Shown here: piece by piece, positions 7,999 to 16,265 of the stretch
Layout of the letters: each line of letters begins with the position of its first letter
Position numbering within the stretch: the first letter of the stretch is position 1
NCBI RefSeq assembly: GCF_900182695.1
Contig: NZ_FXTK01000018.1
Coordinates: forward strand, 23,085-87,084
Source of the DNA: Paracoccus laeviglucosivorans
Lineage (GTDB): Bacteria; Pseudomonadota; Alphaproteobacteria; Rhodobacterales; Rhodobacteraceae
Length of the DNA: 64,000 nucleotides
Direction: 5' to 3'
Translations under genes and position numbers: made by a program
Notes under the pieces: generated by a model
Told to the model about the DNA's origin: nothing
Seen by the model: only the letters and a program-made list of their open reading frames with translations
The model's database searches: none

Positions 7999-8954
7999 AG
8001 CCGCTCCAGATAGGGCAGAGGTTCGGGCTGGATCATGTCCTGCACCGCCTCGATCCGCAGCATGGCCCGCCTGCGCGAGATGCGCAGATGCGCGACCAGC
8101 GCGGCTTTGGCGCCCGCCACGTCGCCTGCCTGCAGGCGATGCACGATTTCCAGATGTTCGCCCAGAAACGGCTCGGTCCCGAACAGTTCCAGCGTCCATT
8201 GATACAGGAAATGATGCGCGACCAGCAAAGCCTGCGGCAGGCTGATCGCCCGCATCAGGGCGTCATTGCCGCAATGGCCCAGCAGATCCACATGCAACTG
8301 CTGTTCCAGCCGGTCCAGCACGGCGCCGTCGGTCGCCGCGTCCTTGGCCATCGCCGCCTCAAGCGCGGCCTGCATGTCGTCCAGCAGGCCGGGGGGCAGG
8401 TTGGGCGCGGCTTTCTCCATCGCCACGGGCTCAAGCAGCCAGCGCAGTTCGAACAGCTCATCGACATTGGTGGCGGTCAGGGCGGGGGCGAACCAGCGGC
8501 TGCTGTCATCCTTGCGGATGATGCCGCGTTGCTGCAGGCGTCCCATCACGTCGCGGGCGACCGTGCGGCTGACGCCGTGATGGCGGGCCATCTCGGCCTC
8601 GTTCACGCGCCAGCTTGCCAATGAGGTGCGTGCGACGATGGCCAACTCGATCTCGGGATACAGCAATTCCCAGCTTGTGCGCGGGGTCAGGCGGGTTTCC
8701 GGCAATGCAGGTGCGGGGCAGACATCGGGCGTGCCCGCCACCTTGTAGCGCGCGCCGATGCGTTCGATCAGGCCCGAATGGGTCAGTTCGTTCAGCGCCA
8801 TGCGGGCGGGGGCGCGGCTGATGCCGAACCGCTCGGCCACGCCAAGCTGGGTCAGTGGGGCGCCCTTTGGCAGCGCGCCTTGGGCGATTTCATCGGCCAG
8901 CGCATCGCGGGCCTGCTGGTAAAGGCGGGGCGCAAGGCGTTTTTCGGCGGGCAT
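7995..8954 (-). CDS. GntR-family regulator with two tandem winged-helix domains and an FCD-like domain
   Basis: The 319-residue protein has two GntR-like winged helices. The first is at residues 10-73 (LTQLGVAERFGISRAPARMAL, wing IGARYKVAG) and the second at about 97-157 (EMARHHGVSRTVARDVMGRL, wing DDSSRWFAP). An all-helical FCD-like ligand domain follows from 163. A normal FadR/VanR-type GntR protein has one winged helix and 220-250 residues. The ATG at 8954 has GAAGGAAG upstream; frames further upstream have no ribosome site. It is divergent from the oxidoreductase at 9079 and is likely its regulator. The inverted repeat CCAAAC...GTTTGG at 9011-9037 in the shared region is a possible operator. 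Confidence 0.82.
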   Translation of the reverse strand: MPAEKRLAPRLYQQARDALADEIAQGALPKGAPLTQLGVAERFGISRAPARMALNELTHSGLIERIGARYKVAGTPDVCPAPALPETRLTPRTSWELLYPEIELAIVARTSLASWRVNEAEMARHHGVSRTVARDVMGRLQQRGIIRKDDSSRWFAPALTATNVDELFELRWLLEPVAMEKAAPNLPPGLLDDMQAALEAAMAKDAATDGAVLDRLEQQLHVDLLGHCGNDALMRAISLPQALLVAHHFLYQWTLELFGTEPFLGEHLEIVHRLQAGDVAGAKAALVAHLRISRRRAMLRIEAVQDMIQPEPLPYLERL

Positions 8955-9010
8955 CGGGCTTCCTTCGATCGTCGCGGCGACAAAGCCCCATGGGGCGGGA
9001 TTTTGCAATT

Positions 9011-9037
9011 CCAAACCGCCTTGCCGCAGGTGTTTGG
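9011..9037. promoter_or_regulatory. Inverted repeat CCAAAC-N15-GTTTGG between the GntR gene and the oxidoreductase gene
   Basis: Six-base arms at 9011-9016 and 9032-9037 flank a TTGCCG (9021-9026) that could be a -35 element for the plus-strand gene. Position in a divergent region next to a GntR regulator suggests an operator, but the arms are short and this may be chance. Confidence 0.25.
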
Positions 9038-9078
9038 TTGTGTCTAGTGTGTGCAAACTGCATGGCATCGGAGGGACC

Positions 9079-10134
9079 ATGACCGAAGACCACCTTGTAT
9101 CGCTGGGCGAATTGGACCGCTTTTGCCGTGAGGCGTTTCTGGCCGTTGGCGCGAATGCGGAAACCGCCGATTCCGCGACGCGGGCGATGATGCACGGCAC
9201 AACTTTGGGTGTGGACAGCCATGGCGTGCGCCTGTTGCCGCATTACCTGACCGCGCTTGAGGGGGGGCGGCTGAACAAGAACCCGCAGCCGAAAAAGGCC
9301 GGTGGTTTTGGTGCGGTCGAGGTGTGGGACGCCGATCACGCGCAGGGTGCGGTCGGCACCTATCGCGGCATGGCCCGCGCCATCGAACTGGCGGGCAGCT
9401 TCGGCATCGGCGCGGTGGGCGTGCGCAACGGGTCGCATTTCGGCCCCGCTGGTGCCTATGCGATCAAGGCGGCACGGGCCGGGATGATCGGGATAACATT
9501 CTGCAATTCGGATAGTTTCGTGCGTTTGCATGATGGAGCGATGCGGTTTCACGGCACCAATCCCATCGCAGTTGCCGCGCCTGCGCCGGGTCAGCCGTGG
9601 TTGCTGGATATGGCCACCAGCGCAATTCCCTATAACCGGGTCCAGCTTTATCAAAGCCTTGGCGTGACCCTGCCGGAAAGCGTGGCCTCGGACGCGCAGG
9701 GCATCGACACGCGCGATGCGCATCTGGCCGACATGCTGGCGCCCGTCGGGGCCGAGTTCGGCTTTAAGGGTGCGGCACTTGCGGGCGTGGTCGAGATTTT
9801 CAGCGCGGTTCTTACAGGGATGCGGCTTAGCTTCGACATCCTGCCCATGGGCGGTCCCGATATGGAAACGCCGCGCGAAATGGGAAGCTTTGTGCTGGCC
9901 GTCAACCCGGACGCCTTTACCCCGCGCAGCACCTTCGATGCGGGCATGGCGCGCTATATGAATACACTGCGCAATTCGCCCATGCGCGAAGGCTGCCGGG
10001 TCATGGCGCCGGGGGATCGCGAATGGCTGGTGGCCGATGAGCGTCGGCAAAATGGCGTAAGACTGGACCCGGTGACCATTGCCGGTTTCACCGATTGGGC
10101 GGACAAGCTGGGTCTGTCGCTGCCGGGCGCATAA
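9079..10134 (+). CDS. Malate/L-lactate dehydrogenase family (Ldh_2) NAD(P)-dependent oxidoreductase
   Basis: The 351-residue protein belongs to the Ldh_2 family that includes sulfolactate, ureidoglycolate and diketogulonate reductases, which is distinct from the Rossmann-fold malate dehydrogenases. Family marks are GVDSHGVRLLPHYL (catalytic His) near residue 50, GSFGIGAVGVRNGSHFGPAG around 115-135, and RFHGTNPIAVAAP at about 165. It reduces or oxidises a 2-oxo/2-hydroxy acid with NAD(P). The start at 9079 has GGAGGG six bases upstream; an in-frame ATG at 9034 does not. It is divergent from the double-winged GntR gene and precedes the hexonate operon, so a hydroxy-acid substrate from sugar acid metabolism is plausible but unproven. 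Confidence 0.85.
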   Translation: MTEDHLVSLGELDRFCREAFLAVGANAETADSATRAMMHGTTLGVDSHGVRLLPHYLTALEGGRLNKNPQPKKAGGFGAVEVWDADHAQGAVGTYRGMARAIELAGSFGIGAVGVRNGSHFGPAGAYAIKAARAGMIGITFCNSDSFVRLHDGAMRFHGTNPIAVAAPAPGQPWLLDMATSAIPYNRVQLYQSLGVTLPESVASDAQGIDTRDAHLADMLAPVGAEFGFKGAALAGVVEIFSAVLTGMRLSFDILPMGGPDMETPREMGSFVLAVNPDAFTPRSTFDAGMARYMNTLRNSPMREGCRVMAPGDREWLVADERRQNGVRLDPVTIAGFTDWADKLGLSLPGA

Positions 10135-10174
10135 GGAAAGTATAAAGATTCCGCGCGGACGCATGAAAATTGCC

Positions 10175-10204
10175 TTGACCAGATCAGAAAACCGCCCCTA
10201 TCTT
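10175..10204 (+). promoter_or_regulatory. Predicted sigma-70 promoter of the hexonate operon
   Basis: TTGACC at 10175-10180 and TATCTT at 10199-10204 are separated by 18 bases, 59 bases upstream of the regulator start codon at 10264. The predicted transcription start falls inside the operator-like repeat at 10210-10222, as expected for autorepression. Confidence 0.5.
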
Positions 10205-10209
10205 CGCAA

Positions 10210-10222
10210 TTGGTCAAACCAG
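10210..10222. promoter_or_regulatory. FadR/UxuR-type operator TTGGT-CAA-ACCAG
   Basis: The near-palindrome TTGGTCAAACCAG matches the known FadR/UxuR/LldR-type GntR operator form (TGGTnnnACCA). It overlaps the predicted transcription start and lies 41 bases upstream of the gene of a FadR-type regulator, so this regulator very likely binds here and represses itself and the downstream TRAP-uxu genes until a sugar acid effector is bound. Confidence 0.6.
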
Positions 10223-10263
10223 TTTGGCCGCGCGGTGTGGAGGCCGCGCATCGCGGAGGGGAC

Positions 10264-10956
10264 ATGCTGAACGACGCAAGGCCGCGCCGGTTATACCGGC
10301 AGGTGGCCGATCAGATCCTTGAACTTGCGACGGCGCAGGGCATTGGCCCCGGTGCGCGTCTGCCCTCGGAGCGTGACCTGGCCGAGCAGCTGGGCGTGTC
10401 GCGCCCGTCGCTGCGCGAGGCGCTGATCGCGCTTGAGGTCGAGGGGCGTGTCGAAATCCGCATGGGCTCGGGCGTTTATCTGGGTGCCCGCCCGCCAGAA
10501 ACCCGCGCCGATCTGGACGGCGAAGGCCCGCTGGAGATCTTGCAGGCCCGCTGCATCATCGAAAGCGCCATCGCCGAGGAAGCGGCGCGGCAATCCACGC
10601 CCCTGCTGGTCACGCGTCTGGATCAATGCCTGACCGATCTGGGCGCAGCGGTGCATGACACGCCGCTGGCGATCCGGCTGGACGGGGATTTCCATATCGC
10701 CGTGGCATCCGGGACCGGCAACGCCGTTCTTGGGAACCTGACCGAGAATATCTATGCGCAGCGCCTGTCGCCGATCTTTGCGCAGTTTTCGACCCATTTC
10801 GAGGGGCCGCGCACCTGGCGGCTGGCTTTGGCCGAACATGGTGCGATCCGTGACGCCATTGCCGATGCCGACCCGGCTGCAGCGCGTGAAGCGATGCGCC
10901 ACCACCTGACGGAATCACAGCGCCGCTTTACCGAAGGGCGCCTGTTTGAACGCTGA
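10264..10956 (+). CDS. FadR/UxuR-type GntR transcriptional regulator of the hexonate operon
   Basis: The 230-residue protein has an N-terminal winged helix (residues ~8-74, LPSERDLAEQLGVSRPSLREAL, wing GSGVYLG) and a C-terminal FCD domain with candidate metal/ligand histidines in DGDFHIAVA and in EHGAIRDAI and MRHHLTES. ATG 10264 follows GGAGGGG. It is first in a run of same-strand genes through 18666 with short gaps, and a promoter plus palindromic operator stand immediately upstream. By analogy with UxuR/ExuR it should be a repressor released by a uronate or hexonate, or by a pathway intermediate. The nature of the inducer is inference. Confidence 0.88.
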   Translation: MLNDARPRRLYRQVADQILELATAQGIGPGARLPSERDLAEQLGVSRPSLREALIALEVEGRVEIRMGSGVYLGARPPETRADLDGEGPLEILQARCIIESAIAEEAARQSTPLLVTRLDQCLTDLGAAVHDTPLAIRLDGDFHIAVASGTGNAVLGNLTENIYAQRLSPIFAQFSTHFEGPRTWRLALAEHGAIRDAIADADPAAAREAMRHHLTESQRRFTEGRLFER

Positions 10957-10991
10957 TTGATGACGAACTCAACGCTATTGGGAGGATATGC

Positions 10992-11963
10992 ATGAAGTTC
11001 ACGATGAAAGCCCTGCTGGGCGCCGCCGCCGTTCTGGCCAGCGCCGCCGTGGCGCAGGCCCAGACCACGCTGAAATGGGCGCATGCCTATGAAACCTCGG
11101 AACCGTTCCACACCGAATCCGTCTGGGCGGCCGAGGAAATCGCCAAGCGCACCGATGGCCGCTACAAGATCGACGTTTACCCGGCCTCGCAGCTGGGCAA
11201 GGAAGCCGACATCAACCAGGGCCTGAAGCTGGGCACGGTGGACATCATCATCTCGGGCTCCAGCTTTGCGGCGCGGGAATTCAAGCCGATCGGCGTGACC
11301 TATTACCCCTATATCTTCCGCGATCCGGCGCATCTGATCGCCTATACGAAAAGCGACGTCTTCAAGCAGCTGGCAGCAGGATACGAGGAAGCCTCGGGCA
11401 ACCATATCACCGCCGTGACCTATTACGGCACGCGCCACACCACGGCGAACAAGGAAATCAAGACCTGCGCCGACATGCAGGGCCTGAAGATCCGCGTGCC
11501 GGACGTGCCCGCCTATCTGGCGATGCCGCGTGCCTGCGGGGCGAACACCACCCCCATCGCCTTTGCCGAGGTCTATCTGGCACTGCAGAACGGCACGGTC
11601 GAGGCGCAGGAAAACCCCCTGACCGCCATCGAGGCCAAGAAGTTCTTCGAAGTTCAGAAGAACATCATCCTGACCGGCCATATCGTCGACCACCTGAACA
11701 CCGTCGTGTCCAAGACCACCTGGGCCAGCCTGTCGGATGAGGATAAGGCGATCTTTTCCGAGGTGATGCTGGAAGCCGCCGAACGCGGCACCAAGATCGT
11801 CGAAGAGCGCGAGGCCGCGCTGGTCGAAAAGTTCAAGGCCGATGGCCTGACCGTCAGCGAGGTGGACAAAGAGGACTTCCTGAAGAACGTCCTCGAGAAA
11901 TCGCCGCTGGAAGATTACGGCTATCGCAAGGAAGACTGGGAAGCCATTCGCGCCGTCCAGTGA
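10992..11963 (+). CDS. dctP: TRAP transporter substrate-binding protein DctP
   Basis: The 323-residue periplasmic protein starts with a signal peptide (MKFTMKALLGAAAVLASAA, cleaved near AQAQ) and has the DctP-family fold. The conserved substrate arginine is in GLKIRVPD and the family run QNGTVEAQENP follows. It captures an organic acid; next to uxuA, uxuB and two sugar-acid dehydrogenases the ligand is probably a hexonate or hexuronate such as L-gulonate, L-idonate, D-mannonate or a uronate. The ribosome site GGGAGGA precedes the ATG. A 10-bp stem-loop follows the stop codon, separating it from dctQ. Confidence 0.93.
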   Translation: MKFTMKALLGAAAVLASAAVAQAQTTLKWAHAYETSEPFHTESVWAAEEIAKRTDGRYKIDVYPASQLGKEADINQGLKLGTVDIIISGSSFAAREFKPIGVTYYPYIFRDPAHLIAYTKSDVFKQLAAGYEEASGNHITAVTYYGTRHTTANKEIKTCADMQGLKIRVPDVPAYLAMPRACGANTTPIAFAEVYLALQNGTVEAQENPLTAIEAKKFFEVQKNIILTGHIVDHLNTVVSKTTWASLSDEDKAIFSEVMLEAAERGTKIVEEREAALVEKFKADGLTVSEVDKEDFLKNVLEKSPLEDYGYRKEDWEAIRAVQ

Positions 11964-11970
11964 TCCTGCC

Positions 11971-11996
11971 GCCCGATGCGGTCCTGCGCATCGGGC
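11971..11996 (+). other. Intercistronic stem-loop between dctP and dctQ
   Basis: GCCCGATGCG (11971-11980) pairs perfectly with CGCATCGGGC (11987-11996) across a six-base loop. The sequence after it (ATTCCCCTT) is not a strong U-tract. A partial terminator or mRNA-stabilising hairpin here would give more binding protein than membrane subunits, a common arrangement in TRAP and ABC operons. Confidence 0.6.
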
Positions 11997-12025
11997 ATTC
12001 CCCTTGACAATTCGGAGCTGTTCCA

Positions 12026-12598
12026 ATGGCTGACCAACATGACACGCTGATCAGCGTGGAGGAAATGGCACATGCCTTCGAGGACGAAACGACCGAGGTC
12101 GATCTGTCCAACTACGCCCCCGAGGACTGGCTGACGCTGGCGCTGTTCTGGGGCATGGCGCTGTGCGTCTTCCTGCAGTTCTTCACGCGCTACGTGCTGA
12201 ACAACAGCCTTGCCTGGACCGAAGAGATGGCGGCGAACTGCCTTGTCGTGATCGTGTTCCTTGGCTCGGTCATGTGCGTGCGGACCGCCCGCCATATCGT
12301 CGTCGATCTGCTTTACAATTTCCTGTCGCGTCCGGTCGGGCGTGTCCTGGAGATTTTTGTCGATGTGCTGTGCATCGCGTTCTTCGCCTATATGTCCTGG
12401 CTGATGTGGCGCTATGTCGCCATCGTCGGGTCCGAACGGATGGTGACGGTCGATCTGCCGCGCGGCGCCGTCTTCTATACCGTTCTCGTGGCCTTCGTCC
12501 TGATGCTGCTGCGCAGTGCGCAGAATTTCGTCAAGGATCTGACCAGCCCGAAAACCGTCCGTGAACAAGCTGCCGAAAGCGGCACGACCGGAGTCTGA
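12026..12598 (+). CDS. dctQ: TRAP transporter small permease DctQ
   Basis: The 190-residue inner-membrane protein has four predicted membrane helices (about 36-53, 74-90, 111-131 and 151-168). The typical DctQ segment RYVLNNSLAWTEEMAANCLV follows the first helix. The first 30 residues form an acidic cytoplasmic extension that is longer than in many DctQ proteins. It pairs with DctM to form the transport unit served by the upstream binding protein. GGAG lies upstream of the ATG. The gene ends two bases before the dctM start codon. Confidence 0.9.
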   Translation: MADQHDTLISVEEMAHAFEDETTEVDLSNYAPEDWLTLALFWGMALCVFLQFFTRYVLNNSLAWTEEMAANCLVVIVFLGSVMCVRTARHIVVDLLYNFLSRPVGRVLEIFVDVLCIAFFAYMSWLMWRYVAIVGSERMVTVDLPRGAVFYTVLVAFVLMLLRSAQNFVKDLTSPKTVREQAAESGTTGV

Positions 12599-12600
12599 AC

Positions 12601-14007
12601 ATGCTATTGCTTATTGGTGGCTTCCTGATCCTGATGATCATCGGCGTGCCGGTCGCGGTGTCGATGGCCGTTTCCTCGCTGGCCTATCTGCTGGTCTATA
12701 ACGTCGCGCCCGACATCGTGGCGGCGCAGCGCATGATCGCGGGCGTCGAAAGCTTTCCGCTGATCGCCGTGCCGTTCTTTATTCTGGCTGGCAACCTGAT
12801 GAACATCGCGGGCGTTACGGGCCGCATCTATCACTTTGCCCTGTCGCTGGTCGGCTGGATGAAGGGTGGACTGGCGCAGGTCAACATCATCGGCTCGGTG
12901 GTGTTTTCGGGCATGTCCGGCACCGCGCTGGCCGACGCCGCAGGCATCGGCACGATCGAGATCAAGGCGATGAAGGATCACGGCTACCCGGTCGAGGCCG
13001 CGGTGGGCGTCACCGCTGCATCGGCCACGCTGGGCCCGATCTTTCCGCCGTCGCTGCCCTTCGTGATCTACGGCATGATGGCCAACGCATCCATCGGGGC
13101 GCTGTTCATGGCGGGCATCGTGCCGGGCGTGGTGATGACCGTGCTGATGATGCTGACCGTCTATATCTTTGCCAAACGCAAGGGCTGGGGCAGCGATACG
13201 CCCTTCCAGTTGCGCCAGCTGATGGGCGCAGGTCTGGAGGTCGTGATCGTGTTGTGCTTCCCGCTGGCGGTCTATCTGATGATCATGGCGGGCCTGTCGA
13301 TCAACATCGCGGTCCTGATCGCGCTGGCCGTGCTGATCGCCGCCGACTGGTATTTCGACTGGCACGCGGTCATGGCGCTGATGGCGCCGGTGCTGCTGAT
13401 CGGCGGCATGACCATGGGTTGGTTCACGCCCACCGAGGCTGCGGTCGCCGCAGTGCTGTGGTCGCTGTTCCTTGGGCTGGTGCGTTACCGGACCATGACA
13501 TTCCGCACGCTGGCCAAGGCGTCTTTCGACACCATCGAAACCACGGCCTCGGTTCTGTTCATCGTCACTGCCGCCTCGATCTTTGCGTGGCTTTTGACGG
13601 TCAGTCAGGCAGCGGCGGTGTTTGCGGACTTCATGTTCTCGTTGACGGACAACTGGTGGACCTTCCTGATCATCGTCAACATCATCCTGCTGATCGTCGG
13701 CGCGTTTCTGGACACCATCGCCGCCATCTCGATTCTTGTGCCGATCCTGATGCCGGTCGCCGCGCGTTACGGCATCGACCCGGTGCATCTGGGTCTGATC
13801 GTGACGCTGAACCTGATGATCGGGCTGCTGACGCCGCCGGTGGGGATGGTGCTGTTCGTGCTGGCCCGAATATCGAAGATGTCGGTGGAACGAACGGCAA
13901 TGGCGATCCTGCCATGGATGATCCCGCTGTTCGTGGCGCTGCTGCTGATCACCTTTATCCCCGCGATCACGCTTTGGCTGCCGACGCAGCTTGGCCTGAT
14001 CCGATAA
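12601..14007 (+). CDS. dctM: TRAP transporter large permease DctM
   Basis: The 468-residue protein is the ion-coupled transport subunit of a TRAP system, with 12 or more hydrophobic segments. Family motifs include the ESFPLIAVPFFILAGNLM region near residue 50, GGLAQVNIIGSVVFSGMSG around 88-106, ASATLGPIFPPSLPFVIYG, and LTPPVGMVLFVLARI near the C-terminus. It uses a sodium or proton gradient to move the acid bound by DctP. Length is somewhat above the usual ~425 owing to longer central loops. It lies between dctQ (2-base gap) and the idonate dehydrogenase-like gene (12-base gap). Confidence 0.93.
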   Translation: MLLLIGGFLILMIIGVPVAVSMAVSSLAYLLVYNVAPDIVAAQRMIAGVESFPLIAVPFFILAGNLMNIAGVTGRIYHFALSLVGWMKGGLAQVNIIGSVVFSGMSGTALADAAGIGTIEIKAMKDHGYPVEAAVGVTAASATLGPIFPPSLPFVIYGMMANASIGALFMAGIVPGVVMTVLMMLTVYIFAKRKGWGSDTPFQLRQLMGAGLEVVIVLCFPLAVYLMIMAGLSINIAVLIALAVLIAADWYFDWHAVMALMAPVLLIGGMTMGWFTPTEAAVAAVLWSLFLGLVRYRTMTFRTLAKASFDTIETTASVLFIVTAASIFAWLLTVSQAAAVFADFMFSLTDNWWTFLIIVNIILLIVGAFLDTIAAISILVPILMPVAARYGIDPVHLGLIVTLNLMIGLLTPPVGMVLFVLARISKMSVERTAMAILPWMIPLFVALLLITFIPAITLWLPTQLGLIR

Positions 14008-14019
14008 GGAGAAAGACCC

Positions 14020-15069
14020 ATGAAAACCCGAGTGGCGCGCCTTTACGGCGCGCACGACCTGCGGGTCGAAGAACAGGACGTGCCCACGCCCGGCCCCGGT
14101 CAGGTGCTGCTGGCGATGGCGGCGGGCGGGATCTGCGGATCGGACCTGCATTATTACCACGATGGCGGCTTCGGTCCGGTACGGGTGCGTGAACCCATCA
14201 TCTCGGGGCACGAAGCGTCGGGGCGGGTGGTGTCGGGCGGCGATCTGCCCCCCGGCACGCTGGTCGCGGTCAGCCCGTCCCAGCCCTGCGGCGCTTGCGA
14301 ATATTGCGCCAAGGGTTTGCCGATCCACTGTCTGGACATGCATTTCATCGGCAGCGCCATGCGGATGCCACATGAACAGGGCATGTTCCGCGACCGCTTC
14401 GTGGTGAATGCCGCGCAAATCCACGCCTTCCCCGAAGGCGTGACGGCGGGCGAGGCGGCTTGCTCCGAACCCTTGGCCGTCTGCCTGCACGCCGTCGCGC
14501 AGGCGCAAGACCTGCTGCCCGATCTGTCCGCGCTGCGTGTGATGGTGACGGGCGCCGGGCCGATCGGTCTGCTGGTGCTGGCGGCCTTGCGTCATGCGGG
14601 GGCGCGGGATGTGATCGTCACCGACCTGACCGATGCCGCGCTGGAGCGCGCGCGCCAGATGGGCGCGGGGGCCACGATCAACGTCGCGACCGATCCGGCG
14701 GCGCTGGAACCGCTAAGCGCGGAAAAGGGCCAGATCGACCTGATCTTCGATTGCTCGGCTGCAGCACCTGCGCTGCGCAACGCCTTTGCCGCGATCCGCC
14801 CGCGCGGCACGATCATTCAGGTCGGCGTCACTGGCGATATCACCATCCCGATGAACGCGCTGGTGGGTAAGGAAGTGACGTGGCGCGGCTCGCAGCGGTT
14901 CCATGACGAATTCCCGCTGGCCGTTGACCTGATCGGCAGCCGCGCCATCGACCTGCGCCCGATCATCAGCCACAGCCTGCCGCTTGAACAGGCGGTGCAG
15001 GCGTTCGAGCTGGCATCCGACCGCAGCATCGCCTGCAAAGTCCAACTGACCTTCGGAGACGAGCAATGA
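14020..15069 (+). CDS. idnD: L-idonate 5-dehydrogenase-like Zn-dependent dehydrogenase
   Basis: The 349-residue medium-chain dehydrogenase has a catalytic zinc site (GGICGSDLHYYHDGG near residue 36 and GHEASG near 64), four structural-zinc cysteines in CGACEYCAKGLPIHC, and a nucleotide-binding motif VTGAGPIGLLVL. The HYYHDGGFG run and overall pattern fit IdnD, which oxidises L-idonate to 5-keto-D-gluconate. AAGGAG stands upstream and its stop overlaps uxuA by ATGA. No idnO reductase for 5-ketogluconate is present in this operon, so the true substrate could be another hexonate such as L-gulonate. Confidence 0.75.
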   Translation: MKTRVARLYGAHDLRVEEQDVPTPGPGQVLLAMAAGGICGSDLHYYHDGGFGPVRVREPIISGHEASGRVVSGGDLPPGTLVAVSPSQPCGACEYCAKGLPIHCLDMHFIGSAMRMPHEQGMFRDRFVVNAAQIHAFPEGVTAGEAACSEPLAVCLHAVAQAQDLLPDLSALRVMVTGAGPIGLLVLAALRHAGARDVIVTDLTDAALERARQMGAGATINVATDPAALEPLSAEKGQIDLIFDCSAAAPALRNAFAAIRPRGTIIQVGVTGDITIPMNALVGKEVTWRGSQRFHDEFPLAVDLIGSRAIDLRPIISHSLPLEQAVQAFELASDRSIACKVQLTFGDEQ

Positions 15070-16265
15070 GACATACTTGGCGCTGGTTCGGCCCGGTGGA
15101 CAAGGTGACGGTGACCGACGCCCTGCAGGCGGGCGTCCACGGCATCGTTAGCGCATTGCATCACGTCCCCACCGGGCAGGCGTGGACGGTCGAGGGCATC
15201 CGCCAGCGGCAGGACGAAATCCGCGCTGGTGGTCTGGAATGGGAAGTCGTTGAAAGCGTCCCGGTGTCGGAAGACATCAAGACCCAATCCGGCGACTGGC
15301 GCGACCATGTGGCGAACTGGCAGGAAAGCCTGCGTCGCCTGTCGCAATGCGGCATCCGGACGGTGTGCTACAACTTCATGCCGATCCTTGACTGGACGCG
15401 CACCGATCTGCGCTGGGAAACCCGCCAACAGGCCCGCGCCATGCGGTTCGAGCTGACCGATTTCGTGGCTTTCGACATCCATATCCTGAAACGCCCCGGT
15501 GCTGCGGAGGATTATCCCGAAGCCCTGCGGTCTGAGGCCGCGCGGCGCTTTGCCGACATGCCTGATGCCCGCATCGCGGAACTGGGCCGCAATATCGGTG
15601 CGGGCCTGCCGGGGTCTGCCGATGGCTATTCGCTGGACCAGTTGCTGGCGAAACTGCGCAGCTATCAGGGCATCGACCCCGCCCGCCTGCGCGGCAATCT
15701 GGTCGATTTCCTGTCGGAAGTGACGCCGGTGGCCGAAGAAGTCGGCATCAACATCTGCGCCCATCCCGACGATCCGCCATGGCCGCTGCTGGGTCTGCCG
15801 CGCATCCTGTCCACGCGCGACGATTACGCCCATATGCTGGGGCAGGTGGACAGCCGCGCCAATGGCATGACGCTGTGTTCAGGCTCGCTTGGGGCGCGGC
15901 ATGACAACGATCTGCCCGCCATCGCCCGCGAATTCGCCGACCGCATCCATTTCGTGCATCTGCGCAACGTCACCCGCGACACCGACACCGTGCCCTGTTC
16001 CTTCTTTGAAGACGAACATCTGGCAGGCGGCACGGATATGGTCGAGGTGATCGCCGCCCTGCTGGCCGAAGAAAAGCGCCGCCGCGACGAAGGCCGCACT
16101 GACCACGAAATCCCCATGCGTCCCGATCACGGGCAGGAAATCCTTGATGACCTGACACGCGGGGCGCAACCGGGTTATCCTGCCATCGGTCGGCTAAAGG
16201 GGTTGGCCGAACTGCGCGGCATCGAGGCCGCTCTGACCCATCCCGCAAGGGGGCTATTCGCATGA
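15066..16265 (+). CDS. uxuA: D-mannonate dehydratase UxuA
   Basis: The 399-residue cytosolic enzyme dehydrates D-mannonate to 2-keto-3-deoxy-D-gluconate. UxuA features include the N-terminal WRWFGPVDKVT, ALHHVPTG near 30, CYNFMPILDWTRTDL around 100, and the metal-ligand stretches INICAHPDDPP, TLCSGSLGAR, FVHLRNV and MRPDHGQ towards the C-terminus. Length matches bacterial UxuA. It overlaps the neighbouring genes on both sides by four bases, so it is translationally coupled to the dehydrogenase before it and uxuB after it. No KDG kinase or KDPG aldolase is in the window; these must be elsewhere. Confidence 0.95.
   Translation: MRHTWRWFGPVDKVTVTDALQAGVHGIVSALHHVPTGQAWTVEGIRQRQDEIRAGGLEWEVVESVPVSEDIKTQSGDWRDHVANWQESLRRLSQCGIRTVCYNFMPILDWTRTDLRWETRQQARAMRFELTDFVAFDIHILKRPGAAEDYPEALRSEAARRFADMPDARIAELGRNIGAGLPGSADGYSLDQLLAKLRSYQGIDPARLRGNLVDFLSEVTPVAEEVGINICAHPDDPPWPLLGLPRILSTRDDYAHMLGQVDSRANGMTLCSGSLGARHDNDLPAIAREFADRIHFVHLRNVTRDTDTVPCSFFEDEHLAGGTDMVEVIAALLAEEKRRRDEGRTDHEIPMRPDHGQEILDDLTRGAQPGYPAIGRLKGLAELRGIEAALTHPARGLFA

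Noticed and set aside
12604..14595. A 663-codon open frame on the minus strand, antisense to dctM and idnD
   Set aside because: It is rich in Arg, His, Gln and Asp with no recognisable motif and no ribosome site; such frames are common opposite high-GC genes. The plus-strand TRAP and dehydrogenase genes explain the region.
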